Positions 10,427 to 21,364 are shown, numbered from the stretch's first letter. The stretch: DNA of 64,000 nt from Nocardia paucivorans NBRC 100373 (GCF_000308675.1 NZ_BAGE01000041.1:248001-312000); one strand, 5' to 3'. Numbers and translations: made by a program. Notes: a model not told the origin generated them from the letters alone.

Positions 10427-12502
10427 CTACTCGCCGTTGAGCACCTCCAGTACCGCCCGGGCGGTGGCCCGACCGATACCGGGAACCTCGGTGATCTCCT
10501 CGATGGTGGCCTCCTTCAACCGCGCTACCGACCCGAAATGCGTGACCAGCGCCGTCCGTCGGGCCTCCCCCAGCCCCCGCACCGAATCCAGCACCGATTC
10601 GGTCATCCGACGGGACCGTTTACTGCGATGGAAGGTGATGGCGAATCGGTGCGCCTCGTCCCGCACCCGCTGCAACAGATACAGCGCCTCGCTGGTGCGC
10701 GGCAGGATCACCGGATCGGGTTCACCGGGCACCCACACCTCTTCCAGGCGTTTGGCCAACCCGATCACCGCCACATCGGTGATACCGAGCTCCTCCAAAA
10801 CCTCGGCGGCTGCCGCCACCTGGGGAGCACCACCGTCGACCACGTACAGATTGGGTGGATAGGCGAATCTGCGGGGGCGCCCGGTCTTGGGATCCACCCC
10901 CGGCGGAGGGGTCGTCTCCATGTCGGTGGTGAGCTCGTCGGTCCCGTCGCCTCGGGCCGGATCGACAGTCGCCGCACCGAGATCGGCCGGGGCGTCGGCG
11001 CCGGCGAGGTCCGCGCGTTCGATGGCATCACGTTCCCGGCGCAGTCGGGTGAACCGGCGGCGGGTGACCTCGGCGATACTGGCCACATCATCGGAACGCC
11101 CGCCGCCGGCCGCCTCTTTGATGGCGTAGTGGCGGTAGTCGGATTTCCGCGGCAGCCCGTCCTCGAACACCACCAGCGACGCCACTACATCGGTGCCCTG
11201 GACATGGCTGATGTCCACGCATTCGATACGCAGCGGGGCGGTGTCGAGATCGAGGGCGTCCTGAATGTCCTGCAGCGCCGCCGAGCGGGCGGTCAGATCC
11301 CCGGCACGCCGGAGTTTGTGCTGGGCCAGCGCCTCCTGGGCATTGCGCGCCACCGTCTCGGCGAGGGCCTTCTTGTCCCCGCGCTGCGGAACCCGCAACC
11401 GCACGGCCGAACCGCGCAACCCCGACAGCCAGTCCTGCACCTGGTCGGCGTCGGCGGGCAGATACGGCACCAGGACCTCACGGGGCACCACGGTCGCGGG
11501 CCGCTCGTCACCGCTCTGCTCGGCGACGGCCACCTGCTCGCCGTAGAACTGGGTGAGGAACTGTTCGACCAGAGCGGCCTGTTCGGCCCCCTCCCCGCTC
11601 TCGGCGGGAACATCGATGGCGTCTCCGGATTTGTCCACCACCCAACCACGTTGACCACGGACCCGACCGTCACGAACGTGGAAGACCTGCACCGCGACCT
11701 GCAATTCGTCGGTGGCGAAGGCGATGACATCGGCGTCGGTACCGTCCCCCAACACCACGGCCTGTTTTTCCAATGCCCGGCGCAGCGCCTGGACATCGTC
11801 ACGCAACCGGGCCGCGGTTTCGAAGTCCAATTCCTCGGCGGCGGCGTGCATCCGCTGTTCCAGCTCCCGAACCAGCCGATCGGTGCGGCCGGACAGGAAA
11901 TCACAGAAATCGTCGACGATACGCCGGTGATCGGCGGCACTCACCCGACCCACACACGGCGCGGAACACTTATCGATATAACCGAGCAGACAGGGCCGAC
12001 CCATCTGCCCGTGTCGTTTGAACACCCCGGCCGAACAGGTACGTGCCGGGAACACCCGCAACAACAGATCCAGGGTCTCCCGGATTGCCCAGGCATGGGA
12101 GTACGGGCCGAAATAGCGCACGCCCTTGCGTCGCGCCCCGCGGTAGACGAACAGCCGCGGGTACTCCTCGTTCAGCGTGACGGCCAACACCGGGTAGGTC
12201 TTGTCGTCGCGGTAGCGGACATTGAACCGCGGATCGAATTCCTTGATCCAGTTGTATTCCAGTTGCAGCGCCTCCACCTCGGTGGAGACCACGGTCCATT
12301 CCACGCTCGCGGCGGTGGTGACCATCTGCCGGGTCCGCGGATGCAACGAGGCCACATCGGCGAAGTAGGAATTCAACCGGCTGCGCAGGCTCTTGGCCTT
12401 ACCCACGTAGATGACGCGGCCATAGGAGTCCCGGAATTTGTATACACCGGGTTCGACGGGAATCGTGCCCGGCTTCGGGCGATACGTCGCGGGATCTGCC
12501 AC
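10427..12502 (-). CDS. uvrC: Excinuclease ABC subunit C
   Basis: UvrC makes the dual incision in nucleotide excision repair after UvrAB loads on damage. The 691-residue chain contains the GIY-YIG nuclease domain ([20 protein letters not shown], about 18-37), a cysteine-containing segment ([13 protein letters not shown]), a UVR/coiled-coil region near 210-245, the RNase H-like C-terminal nuclease ([13 protein letters not shown] and YVVDGG) and tandem helix-hairpin-helix motifs (about 630-690). An acidic insertion rich in Ala and Asp near residue 510 is lineage-typical. GTG start. Confidence 0.96.
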   Translation of the reverse strand: MADPATYRPKPGTIPVEPGVYKFRDSYGRVIYVGKAKSLRSRLNSYFADVASLHPRTRQMVTTAASVEWTVVSTEVEALQLEYNWIKEFDPRFNVRYRDDKTYPVLAVTLNEEYPRLFVYRGARRKGVRYFGPYSHAWAIRETLDLLLRVFPARTCSAGVFKRHGQMGRPCLLGYIDKCSAPCVGRVSAADHRRIVDDFCDFLSGRTDRLVRELEQRMHAAAEELDFETAARLRDDVQALRRALEKQAVVLGDGTDADVIAFATDELQVAVQVFHVRDGRVRGQRGWVVDKSGDAIDVPAESGEGAEQAALVEQFLTQFYGEQVAVAEQSGDERPATVVPREVLVPYLPADADQVQDWLSGLRGSAVRLRVPQRGDKKALAETVARNAQEALAQHKLRRAGDLTARSAALQDIQDALDLDTAPLRIECVDISHVQGTDVVASLVVFEDGLPRKSDYRHYAIKEAAGGGRSDDVASIAEVTRRRFTRLRRERDAIERADLAGADAPADLGAATVDPARGDGTDELTTDMETTPPPGVDPKTGRPRRFAYPPNLYVVDGGAPQVAAAAEVLEELGITDVAVIGLAKRLEEVWVPGEPDPVILPRTSEALYLLQRVRDEAHRFAITFHRSKRSRRMTESVLDSVRGLGEARRTALVTHFGSVARLKEATIEEITEVPGIGRATARAVLEVLNGE

Positions 12503-12596
12503 GGACTCCAGCCTAGTGACCGGTACCGACAGCGAGTTTCCCTCACGGTGTATCGAACCCGTCGCCGCACTCGCCCGACGACGTTACAGTCCGTGC

Positions 12597-14630
12597 ATGA
12601 GGCTGTGTTCGAAAGCGCGGGCAGAGGTGGGATGGAACGGGGCCGCCGGTGCGGGCCCGCTCCGGAACCGGGGCCGGCGCCGATGGCGGATACCGGGCGG
12701 ATTCGCGGTGGCCGCCGTGCTCGTCACCGGATCGCTGAGCGGGTGCTCCGACGAATCCGAGACCGCGAGCCCGTGTACCACCGCTGTGACGGGCACCCCG
12801 GTTCTCGCCGCACCGCCCACCACCGCGACGCGGGGCGCGCCCGCTTCGCGCAACCTCGCCCTCGAACCGGAGATCGCCTCGGGATACCGATCCGGGATGA
12901 CAGCGGTGCGTACCACCCACTACGCGGTGTCCACCGCGAACCCGCTGGCGACCGAGGCCGCGTGCGCCGTCCTGCGCGACGGCGGCACCGCAACGGACGC
13001 CCTGATCACCGCGCAGACCGTGCTCGGGTTGGTGGAACCGCAGGCCTCCGGTATCGGCGGCGGCGCCTTCCTGTTGCACTACGACGCCGCCACCCGAACG
13101 GTCGAGGCATATGACGGTCGCGAGACCGCACCCGCGGCCGCCGACGAGAACTATCTGCGCTGGATCAATGCCACCGACCACACCGAACCACAGCCGAACA
13201 CGCGGGCCAGCGGCCGCTCCATCGGGGTGCCCGGGGTGCTGCGCATGCTCGAACTCGCCCATCGCGAGCACGGTCGCATGCCGTGGCGGGACCTGTTCGA
13301 TCCGGCCGTCGCCTTGGCGGATCGAGGATTCGAGATAAGTCCGCGGCTCGCGGCGCAGATCGCCGAATCCGCACCGGACCTGGCCCGTGACCCCGCCGCC
13401 GCGGCCTATTTCCTGAACCCGGACGGCTCCGGTAAACCCGCTGGAACCGTCCTGACCAATCCGGCCATGTCGAAAACCTTGAGCGCTGTCGCAGGCGATG
13501 GCGCCGACGCGTTCTACACCGGACCCATTGCCGAGGATATGGTGGCCGCGGCCCGCTCCGAGGTCGGGGGACGCACCCCGAGCCTGCTCACCACCGATGA
13601 TCTGGCCGGCTACCGACCGAAGAAACGGACTGCGCTGTGTACCGAATACCGGCAACACGAGGTCTGCGGTATGCCGGCGCCCTCGTCCGGCGGTATCACC
13701 GTCGCCGCCACCTTGGGCATCCTGGAGCACTTCGACCTGGCCTCGCTGGGCCCTACCGACGTCGACCGCGACGGCGGCCGGCCACGGGCCGAGGCGGTAC
13801 ACCTCATCACCGAGGCCGAACGATTGGCCTACGCCGACCGCGACAAGTACATCGCGGATCCGGATTTCGTTCCGCTACCGGGTGATTCGGCGCAGTCCCT
13901 GCTCGATCCGGACTACCTGGAACAGCGGGCGGGCCTGATCGATCCCGGCCACGGCATGGGCACCGCACAACCCGGGAACGTGGGATCGACGCCGGTCGGG
14001 GTCGGCCCACAACCGCCGGAACACGGAACCAGCCATATCTCGGTGGTCGACTCCTACGGCAATGCCGCCGCCATGACGACCACCGTCGAATCCGCATTCG
14101 GTTCCTTCCATATGGTCGACGGCTTCCTGTTGAACAATCAGCTCACCGATTTCGCCGCCGAACCCCTCGGCACCGAGGGCATACCGGTGGCCAATCGGGT
14201 CGAACCCGGCAAACGCCCGCGCAGTTCGATGAGCCCGACGCTGATCTTCGACCACACCCCCGAGGGGACGCGCGGCCCCCTCACCCATGTGGCGGGTTCC
14301 CCCGGCGGCGCGGTGATCATCCAGTTCGTGGTGAAAACCCTGGTGAACATGTTGGATTGGGGGCTCGACCCGCAGCAGGCCGTATCGGCCGTATCGTTCG
14401 GCGCGGCGAATTCACCGGTCACCGGGATCGGCGGTGAGCATCCGGCGATCGATACCCGCGATGACGGCGCGCACGACCCCTTGGTGATCCGACTGCGGGA
14501 ACTGGGACATCAGGTGTCGGTGAAACCCCAGTCCAGCGGATTGAGTGTGCTGCGCCGCGACGGCGACGCCGGCTGGATCGGCGGCGCCGACCCGCGCCGG
14601 GAGGGCGAGGTGCTCGGCGATACCCGCTGA
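12597..14630 (+). CDS. ggt: Gamma-glutamyltransferase, lipoprotein
   Basis: Cleaves gamma-glutamyl bonds of glutathione and related compounds outside the membrane; the precursor self-cleaves into two subunits. The 677 residues start with a long basic n-region, a hydrophobic stretch and a lipobox LSGC with Cys50, indicating a lipoprotein. The autoprocessing nucleophile is Thr478 in HGTSHISVVD; SSMSPTLIF and GSPGGAVI are the substrate-site motifs of the small subunit. The n-region is unusually long, so a start downstream of ATG 12597 is possible. Divergent from uvrC, convergent with the PH-domain gene. Confidence 0.9.
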   Translation: MRLCSKARAEVGWNGAAGAGPLRNRGRRRWRIPGGFAVAAVLVTGSLSGCSDESETASPCTTAVTGTPVLAAPPTTATRGAPASRNLALEPEIASGYRSGMTAVRTTHYAVSTANPLATEAACAVLRDGGTATDALITAQTVLGLVEPQASGIGGGAFLLHYDAATRTVEAYDGRETAPAAADENYLRWINATDHTEPQPNTRASGRSIGVPGVLRMLELAHREHGRMPWRDLFDPAVALADRGFEISPRLAAQIAESAPDLARDPAAAAYFLNPDGSGKPAGTVLTNPAMSKTLSAVAGDGADAFYTGPIAEDMVAAARSEVGGRTPSLLTTDDLAGYRPKKRTALCTEYRQHEVCGMPAPSSGGITVAATLGILEHFDLASLGPTDVDRDGGRPRAEAVHLITEAERLAYADRDKYIADPDFVPLPGDSAQSLLDPDYLEQRAGLIDPGHGMGTAQPGNVGSTPVGVGPQPPEHGTSHISVVDSYGNAAAMTTTVESAFGSFHMVDGFLLNNQLTDFAAEPLGTEGIPVANRVEPGKRPRSSMSPTLIFDHTPEGTRGPLTHVAGSPGGAVIIQFVVKTLVNMLDWGLDPQQAVSAVSFGAANSPVTGIGGEHPAIDTRDDGAHDPLVIRLRELGHQVSVKPQSSGLSVLRRDGDAGWIGGADPRREGEVLGDTR

Positions 14631-14656
14631 GCACGACCCGGCGGCGTCCCGGCGGC

Positions 14657-15247
14657 TCAGCCCTCGTCGCCGGGGCCCGCGCTCTCGGATTCCCGGTCGC
14701 CGGGGCCCGCGCCGGTGACCTTCTTGTCACCAAGGCGTCCGCCTTCCGTGGCCCCGGTGTACTTCGCGCCCAACTTGCGAAGCCGATCCAGGGCGTCGGC
14801 GGCGTGTTCCTTGTCGTTGGAGCGGATCGCCAACATCGGAACGTAGTCGTCGTTCACCAATTCCAGTCGGGCCCACGCCTTACGTTCGGGAAACGACACC
14901 CCGCGAATATGGCGCCATTCGAACTCGTTGTCACCGAGCACGTTCCGCACCACCACCCCGCGCGGGCCGACCCGCACCCGGGGCCGGGTCAGCAGGAGCA
15001 CCGCAGCGGCGCCGAGCACGCCGATCCCGATCATGGCGAACTGGTCGACCACCCGGAAGTTCACCCCGGTGTACTCGGTGCGCAGGAAAACTCCCACCAG
15101 TGTGAAGGCCACCAGCAGCACCACCGCCACCACCACCGCGGTGCGCCGCGATCGCCGCGGACGCACCTCGAGCTCCCACTCCGCTCGTTCCTCCGTCTCG
15201 GCGGCTGTGGGGATGGCGGCCCGGCGCCATATCCGAACGACGGGCAT
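14657..15247 (-). CDS. PH-domain membrane protein
   Basis: A 196-residue protein with two hydrophobic segments (about 38-58 and 72-88) followed by a bacterial PH-like domain (RPRVRVGPRGVVVRN through FEWRHIRGVSFPE). It matches the small membrane protein found next to ribH in mycobacteria (Rv1417 position). Function unknown. The C-terminal tail repeats the segment AGPGD, matching a duplicated 17-base stretch at about 14667-14721. Three bases separate its start from the ribH stop, so it is probably co-transcribed with the riboflavin genes. Confidence 0.72.
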   Translation of the reverse strand: MPVVRIWRRAAIPTAAETEERAEWELEVRPRRSRRTAVVVAVVLLVAFTLVGVFLRTEYTGVNFRVVDQFAMIGIGVLGAAAVLLLTRPRVRVGPRGVVVRNVLGDNEFEWRHIRGVSFPERKAWARLELVNDDYVPMLAIRSNDKEHAADALDRLRKLGAKYTGATEGGRLGDKKVTGAGPGDRESESAGPGDEG

Positions 15248-15250
15248 GGA

Positions 15251-17003
<1,753 letters not shown>

Positions 17004-17316
17004 GTCTGACTACTCCTGTGTTGAATATGCCGCACCGTTCGGTGCGGCGTGTTCGCGAACCCTCGGATACCCGAACCCGAGGTGGGCCACGAACGAGACC
17101 TCGATCCCGAGGTCCGTGATCGGCCGGTTGAGCATGGGAAGCATTTCTCCGCTCGACAGTGCCTGCCGGCAACGTTACAACAGGGCCTCGGCGGGTGCCG
17201 GTGCGCTGCCCCGGGCCGTGGCCAGGGACGACGAACGGTTCGGCCCCTCGCCCGGTCCGGGCCGGTCGCCGGGGGTGCCGAGGGGTGGCCGCCGGTCTCG
17301 CCGACCGGTGTGGTGC
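17004..17316. other. Interval between ribE and ribBA
   Basis: 313 bases without a credible gene. A perfect hairpin lies at 17029-17048 (GCCGCACC, loop GTTC, GGTGCGGC), 26 bases upstream of the ribBA start. No FMN-riboswitch signature was recognised. The rest is GC-rich sequence with no motif I can name. Confidence 0.5.
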
Positions 17317-17940
17317 TCACCCGCGTTGCCGGAGGCGTTCGACGTATTTGGCGATCACGTCGACCTCCAGATTGACCCGACTTCCCGCCGCGGTGGCCCC
17401 GAGAGTGGTCAGTTTCACGGTGGTGGGTATGAGCGAAACCTCGAACCAGTCGTGGGTGCCGTCGGCGGCCGGGGCGTCGGCGCGACCGAGGGCGGAAACG
17501 GTCAGCGAGATACCGTCGACGGTGATGGAGCCCTTCTCCACCACATACTTGGCGAGGGCATCGGGCAGGGAGATGCGTACCACCTCCCAGTTCTGCTCCG
17601 GAGTACGAGCGAGCACGGTACCGGTGCCGTCCACATGGCCCTGCACGATATGACCACCGAGTCGACTGTTCACCGCGGCCGCGCGCTCCAGGTTCACCGC
17701 CGCTCCCGGACCGAGACCGTCGATACTCGAGCGCTTCAACGTCTCCCCCATGACGTCGACGGTGAAGGAACCGCCGTCCATCACGTCCACCACGGTCAAA
17801 CACACCCCGTTGACCGCTATGGAGTCACCGTGCCCGGCATCGGAGCTCACCAGGGGGCCGCGAATGGTCAGCCGCGCGGCGTCGGACAACCGTTCCACGG
17901 CGACGATCTCGCCCAGCTCCTCGACGATGCCTGTGAACAT
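17317..17940 (-). CDS. ribE: Riboflavin synthase, alpha chain
   Basis: Dismutates two 6,7-dimethyl-8-ribityllumazine molecules to riboflavin. The 207-residue chain shows the two tandem lumazine-binding repeats: the first begins MFTGIVEELG and includes NGVCLTVVDV, the second includes VQGHVDGTG and GSITVDGISLTVSAL. ATG 17940, with GGAG eight bases upstream, gives the canonical MFTGIVE start. First riboflavin gene here; ribD, which usually precedes it in actinomycetes, is absent. Confidence 0.95.
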   Translation of the reverse strand: MFTGIVEELGEIVAVERLSDAARLTIRGPLVSSDAGHGDSIAVNGVCLTVVDVMDGGSFTVDVMGETLKRSSIDGLGPGAAVNLERAAAVNSRLGGHIVQGHVDGTGTVLARTPEQNWEVVRISLPDALAKYVVEKGSITVDGISLTVSALGRADAPAADGTHDWFEVSLIPTTVKLTTLGATAAGSRVNLEVDVIAKYVERLRQRG

Positions 17941-18037
17941 GCACTCAACTCCGTTCGCGTCGGTGTTCCGATTACGGAACGGCCGGCGCGGGGATCGATA
18001 TTCCCAGCGCTCGCCATTCCCTCTCAGGGTAGGTCCC

Positions 18038-18070
18038 GGACGGTGGGCGCCCGCTCCGCGCCCACCGTTC
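18038..18070 (-). promoter_or_regulatory. Strong hairpin in the ribE leader region
   Basis: A 13-pair stem (18038-18050 with 18058-18070, one G-T pair) around a seven-base loop, about 98 bases upstream of the ribE ATG. It would lie in the 5' untranslated region if transcription starts further upstream, where it could act as an attenuator. No T-run follows. Confidence 0.4.
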
Positions 18071-18195
18071 GGAGGCATGCGATCGCGCCCCGCCGAGCAC
18101 GGCCCCAGGGCCGCGTAACGCGGTGGGTATCCAATCCTTCGAGGGAGCGTCACCGAATTGTTTCCGGGAGGGAAATTTCTCGCGGATTTCCGATT

Positions 18196-18408
18196 AAAAA
18201 TACCGGATCGTCGGTACGAATAAATGGGGAAGGGAATGAATTGTGTGGTCCATCGCCTCGGCTTCGGTACCCACACAAGGTTTGATTCCCCATTACGGTC
18301 ACATCGACACACGAAAAATCTCTGCCGGGTTGCACACCCACAGCTACTACCGCAATATTGTGATGTGACCGGCTCACCGTAAGACCCTTTCCACGGTGAG
18401 CCGGGTCA
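18196..18408 (-). ncRNA. Candidate structured non-coding RNA
   Basis: Several complementary pairs occur in order: 18365-18380 with 18393-18408 (stem with one bulge), 18297-18305 with 18362-18370 (nine pairs), 18223-18231 with 18286-18294 (nine pairs), nested 18241-18248 with 18271-18278 (eight pairs), and 18201-18205 with 18212-18216 (five pairs). Read on the minus strand, the last stem is followed by TTTTT, like an intrinsic terminator, which suggests that strand. The first two stems share bases and would be alternatives. No known RNA family was recognised. Confidence 0.35.
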
Positions 18409-18663
18409 TCGAGAACAGGGCAGTTCGAATACGACAGGTCGATCCGCATCTCGGCAACCACACCCGGACCACCGCAAAACGGTGGGGTTTTCCGCGTCGG
18501 CGAGTGGGCGAACCGACCAACAGGTCCGGCCGCATCGCACACTCGACCGAACGGTGCCATCCACCCCGAGGGGTGGAGACCGCCCGACGCGCCCCGCACC
18601 CTTCGGCCTGCCCGATAGCCGACAGCAACTACACAGCAAGTTCACCAGGCGAGGAAGTAGCCC

Positions 18664-18765
18664 ATGAACGGACCGAATCCGACCGCAATCGATGGAACAG
18701 GAACCCATCGGCCCGCGGCATTCGCGATGACCGACACCTCCCCCGACACGGGTGATGCCCGGTGA
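18664..18765 (+). CDS. Putative 33-residue peptide, translationally coupled
   Basis: ATG 18664 follows a good ribosome site (GAGGAAG eight bases upstream) and encodes 33 residues (MNGPNPTAIDGTG at the start, DTSPDTGDAR at the end). Its TGA overlaps the GTG of the next gene (GTGA), typical of translational coupling. The peptide has no membrane segment or known motif. It could be a real small protein or a leader that controls entry to the downstream gene. Confidence 0.5.
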   Translation: MNGPNPTAIDGTGTHRPAAFAMTDTSPDTGDAR

Positions 18766-19235
18766 GCACCCTCATCGGTTCCGCATCGGAATTGGAACAA
18801 CGCTGCCGGGAATACCGGGAGAAAAACCATCTACCCGCCGTGGTCGATCCCGTATCGAAGTGCATTCTCCTGCATGTGGGCGCCGGCTACGGGGCCGTCA
18901 CCATGCCCGTCGAGCTGGGTGAGCGGGTACAGCGGCGGCTACGGGCCGCCGGCATCGAGGGGCAGGTGCTCGCCCATCCCCGAGCCCACAGCTGGACATT
19001 CCTCACCGGACCCAAGCCCCACGAGTACACGCCCGTCCAGTCGGCCGAGATGTTCCGCCGGTACATCACGGTCGCGGGCACCGGCAGCCAGATCGTGCTG
19101 CCCTCGCCCCACGACGAGAGCACCGGCTACCGCATCTGGGTACAGGCTCCGCAGGGCGCCGCCAAACGCCCCCCGCAGAGCACGGTCCTCGACGCGGCCC
19201 TGCTACCGGAGACGGATCCGATCACACTCCGCTGA
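18762..19235 (+). CDS. Conserved-looking actinobacterial protein of unknown function
   Basis: A 157-residue soluble protein. A central block (VLAHPRAHSWTFLTGP, then GSQIVLPSPHDESTGYRIWV) resembles a family of small nocardial and streptomycete proteins of unknown role that I recall being mis-labelled in databases. The WTFLTGP phrase also recalls primase-polymerase folds, but no catalytic residues can be pointed to. It has no signal peptide or membrane segment. GTG start coupled to the 33-residue ORF by a four-base overlap. Convergent with rpe. Confidence 0.55.
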   Translation: MSTLIGSASELEQRCREYREKNHLPAVVDPVSKCILLHVGAGYGAVTMPVELGERVQRRLRAAGIEGQVLAHPRAHSWTFLTGPKPHEYTPVQSAEMFRRYITVAGTGSQIVLPSPHDESTGYRIWVQAPQGAAKRPPQSTVLDAALLPETDPITLR

Positions 19236-19289
19236 CCACCGACCCCGGTCGGGTGAGGCCGGCCCGCACCCGACCGGACGACTTCCGAA

Positions 19290-20000
19290 TCAACCGACGG
19301 TGCCGTGCGCGTGCGACCGCACGGCGGCGGCCTGTCGACGCAACTCCTCCACCGTGGCGCCCGGGTTCTCGGTGTTGTACACCGCCGACCCCGCCACGAA
19401 GCAGTCGATACCGGCCTCCGCCGCCGCCTCGATGGTGTTCGCGTTGATACCGCCGTCGATCTCCACGATCAACCGCAGTTCCCCGGCATCCACGAGTCGG
19501 CGGACGATTCGTGCCTTCTCCAGAACATGCGGAATGAACGACTGACCGCCGAAGCCGGGCTCCACGCTCATCACCAACAGGGTGTCGAAATCACGCAGAA
19601 TCTCCAGATACGGCTCGATCGGGGTATCGGGTTTCACCGATAACCCGGCCTTCGCTCCGGCGGCCCGGATATCGCGCGCCACCGCCACCGGATCATCGGT
19701 GGCCTCGGCGTGGAAGGTCACATTGTAGGCACCGGCCTCGGCGTAGGGGGGCGCCCAACGCTCCGGGTTCTCGATCATCAGGTGACAGTCCAGCGGGATG
19801 TCGGTGGCCTTCAGCAGGCTTTTCACCACCGGTAGCCCCAGGGTCAGATTCGGCACGAAATGCGCGTCCATCACATCGACGTGCAGCCAGTCGGCACTCG
19901 ACACCGCGTTCGCCTCATCGGCCAGACGCGCGAAATCGGCGGAGAGAATGGATGGGGCGATCATGGGGGCCGCGGGGCGGGTGAACGTCGACGTGCACAC
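19290..20000 (-). CDS. rpe: Ribulose-phosphate 3-epimerase
   Basis: Interconverts ribulose 5-phosphate and xylulose 5-phosphate in the pentose phosphate pathway, next to the ribulose-phosphate-using riboflavin genes. The TIM-barrel motifs are present: [27 protein letters not shown] (metal ligands), the CHLMIENPE histidine, [12 protein letters not shown] and EIDGGIN. From GTG 20000 the product has 236 residues; ATG 19964 would give 224. Neither start has a good ribosome site. Divergent from usfX. Confidence 0.94.
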   Translation of the reverse strand: MCTSTFTRPAAPMIAPSILSADFARLADEANAVSSADWLHVDVMDAHFVPNLTLGLPVVKSLLKATDIPLDCHLMIENPERWAPPYAEAGAYNVTFHAEATDDPVAVARDIRAAGAKAGLSVKPDTPIEPYLEILRDFDTLLVMSVEPGFGGQSFIPHVLEKARIVRRLVDAGELRLIVEIDGGINANTIEAAAEAGIDCFVAGSAVYNTENPGATVEELRRQAAAVRSHAHGTVG

Positions 20001-20057
20001 AGCGCCGCAGTCTATCCACCGCCGTGGCCGACCGTCCGGGCGAGGTCGGTGGCGGGT

Positions 20058-20083
20058 GGGTTGCTCGTTCCACGAATGGGTAG
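20058..20083 (+). promoter_or_regulatory. Candidate SigF-type promoter of usfX-sigF
   Basis: GGGTT at 20058-20062 and GGGTAG at 20078-20083, spaced 15 bases, resemble the mycobacterial SigF pattern (GGWWT, 16-17 bases, GGGTAY). The usfX GTG begins ten bases after the -10 element, so the mRNA may be leaderless. Confidence 0.45.
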
Positions 20084-20093
20084 CCTTCAGTGC

Positions 20094-20516
20094 GTGATCA
20101 ATACATCGGCGGAACAGGGGCTCTACAGCACCCCGGTGGAGATTCGAGTGGCGGCGTCGGTCACCCAGCTGCCCATCGTGCGCGGCCTCGCCGAAACCCT
20201 GGTCCTGCTCAGTGATTTCACCCTCGACGAAGTCGCCGATATCCGGCTCGCCGTCGACGAGGTGTGCTCCACACTCATCGCCATAGCGGCCCCGGACACG
20301 AGCCTGAACTGCCGATTCACGGTCGGCGATCTCGATTTGCTGGTGCGGGTGAGTGGCGTGGCGGCCACGGAGGGGTTACCCGACGAACGCAGCTTCGGCT
20401 GGCATGTGCTGCGCACGCTCACCGATGAGGTCCGGGCCCACCAGGAAGCCTACGACCCCCAGGTTTCCGGATTCCCGACGACCGTGGAGTTCCGTCGGAT
20501 CCGAGGGAAGGCGTAG
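20094..20516 (+). CDS. usfX: Anti-sigma F factor, UsfX/RsbW type
   Basis: Anti-sigma factor with a histidine-kinase-like ATPase (HATPase) fold, predicted to hold SigF inactive. The 140-residue chain contains [13 protein letters not shown], almost the same as in mycobacterial UsfX, and the closing [14 protein letters not shown]. The Asn usual in the N-box of RsbW kinases is missing, as in UsfX, so kinase activity is doubtful while binding remains likely. GTG 20094 is chosen from position; ATG 20076 is in frame. The stop shares one base with the sigF start. Confidence 0.82.
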   Translation: MINTSAEQGLYSTPVEIRVAASVTQLPIVRGLAETLVLLSDFTLDEVADIRLAVDEVCSTLIAIAAPDTSLNCRFTVGDLDLLVRVSGVAATEGLPDERSFGWHVLRTLTDEVRAHQEAYDPQVSGFPTTVEFRRIRGKA

Positions 20517-21364
20517 TGGTCGAGCAGGACGAGGAATTCGAGCCCGCGGGCGACACCGAGGATCTCGACGCCGAGGAAACGGCCGAGGAGTTGGCGCCGT
20601 CGCTGCCGGTGACCGGATACGACGATCTCACGGAACTGTTCGGCCGGCTGGCCGAGACCACGGAAGGTTCGGCCGATCACAACGCGATTCGCGAGGAGCT
20701 GATCAACCGCTGCATCCCGCTGGCCGACCATATCGCCCGCAAGTTCAGCGGCCGCGGGGAACCGTTCGACGACCTCACCCAGGTCGCCCGGGTCGGCCTG
20801 GTGCACGCGGTGGACCGCTTCGACATCGAACGCGGCTCGAACTTCCTGTCTTTCGCCGTGCCCACGATCATGGGCGAGGTCCGGCGCTATTTCCGCGACA
20901 ACACCTGGGCCATGCGGGTGCCGCGCCGGGTGAAGGAGACACATCTGCGAATCGGCGCCGCGGTGGATGCGCTGTCCCAGTCGTTGGGCCGCTCCCCCAC
21001 CGCCAAGGAGATCGCCGCCGAACTCGATGTCGACCCGGACGAGGTCACCCAAGCGGTGATCGCGGGTAATGCCTATCAGCCGACCTCCATCGACGCCGCC
21101 TCGGTGGGCCGGGACACCGATGCCTCGTTGCTGGACACCCTCGGCGAGGAGGAAGCCCAATTCGACCGGGTCGAGGAGTACGTGGCGATCCGCCCACTGC
21201 TGGCCGGGTTACCGGAACGGGAGCGACGCATTCTCACCATGCGCTTCTTCGAGTCCATGACCCAGACGCAGATAGCCCAACGGATGGGTATCTCGCAGAT
21301 GCACGTCTCGCGAATTCTCGCCAAGACCCTGGCCCGACTGCGGGAACAATCGGCACGCGAGTAG
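20516..21364 (+). CDS. sigF: RNA polymerase sigma factor, SigF/SigB family
   Basis: A 282-residue group 3 stress/sporulation-type sigma factor. An acidic N-terminal extension (about 1-35) precedes region 2 (DDLTQVARVGLVHAVDRFD, then FAVPTIMGEVRRYFRDNTW), region 3 (PRRVKETHLRIGAAVDAL) and region 4 with its helix-turn-helix (MTQTQIAQRMGISQMHVSRI). GTG overlaps the usfX stop (TAGTG), so sigma and anti-sigma are translated together. The promoter upstream of usfX suggests autoregulation. Confidence 0.92.
   Translation: MVEQDEEFEPAGDTEDLDAEETAEELAPSLPVTGYDDLTELFGRLAETTEGSADHNAIREELINRCIPLADHIARKFSGRGEPFDDLTQVARVGLVHAVDRFDIERGSNFLSFAVPTIMGEVRRYFRDNTWAMRVPRRVKETHLRIGAAVDALSQSLGRSPTAKEIAAELDVDPDEVTQAVIAGNAYQPTSIDAASVGRDTDASLLDTLGEEEAQFDRVEEYVAIRPLLAGLPERERRILTMRFFESMTQTQIAQRMGISQMHVSRILAKTLARLREQSARE

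Larger units (their letters stand above)
17941..18663. other. Hairpin-rich non-coding region upstream of ribE
   Basis: 723 bases with no credible gene, including a stretch (about 18150-18370) that is visibly richer in A and T than its surroundings. It contains a strong hairpin at 18038-18070 and a run of nested inverted repeats between 18201 and 18408. Open frames on both strands lack ribosome sites and recognisable domains. Confidence 0.6.

Noticed and set aside
12503..12596. LexA box in the uvrC-ggt divergent region (TCGAAC-like half-site)
   Set aside because: Only one half-site is present (near 12552); the complementary half is absent.
17004..18200. FMN (RFN) riboswitch upstream of ribE or ribBA
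   Set aside because: I looked for the conserved RFN segments and did not find them. Only plain hairpins were seen.
18396..18755. 119-codon plus-strand frame upstream of the unknown gene
   Set aside because: It crosses the strong hairpin, lacks a ribosome site, and its 3' part conflicts with the better-supported 33-codon ORF in another frame.
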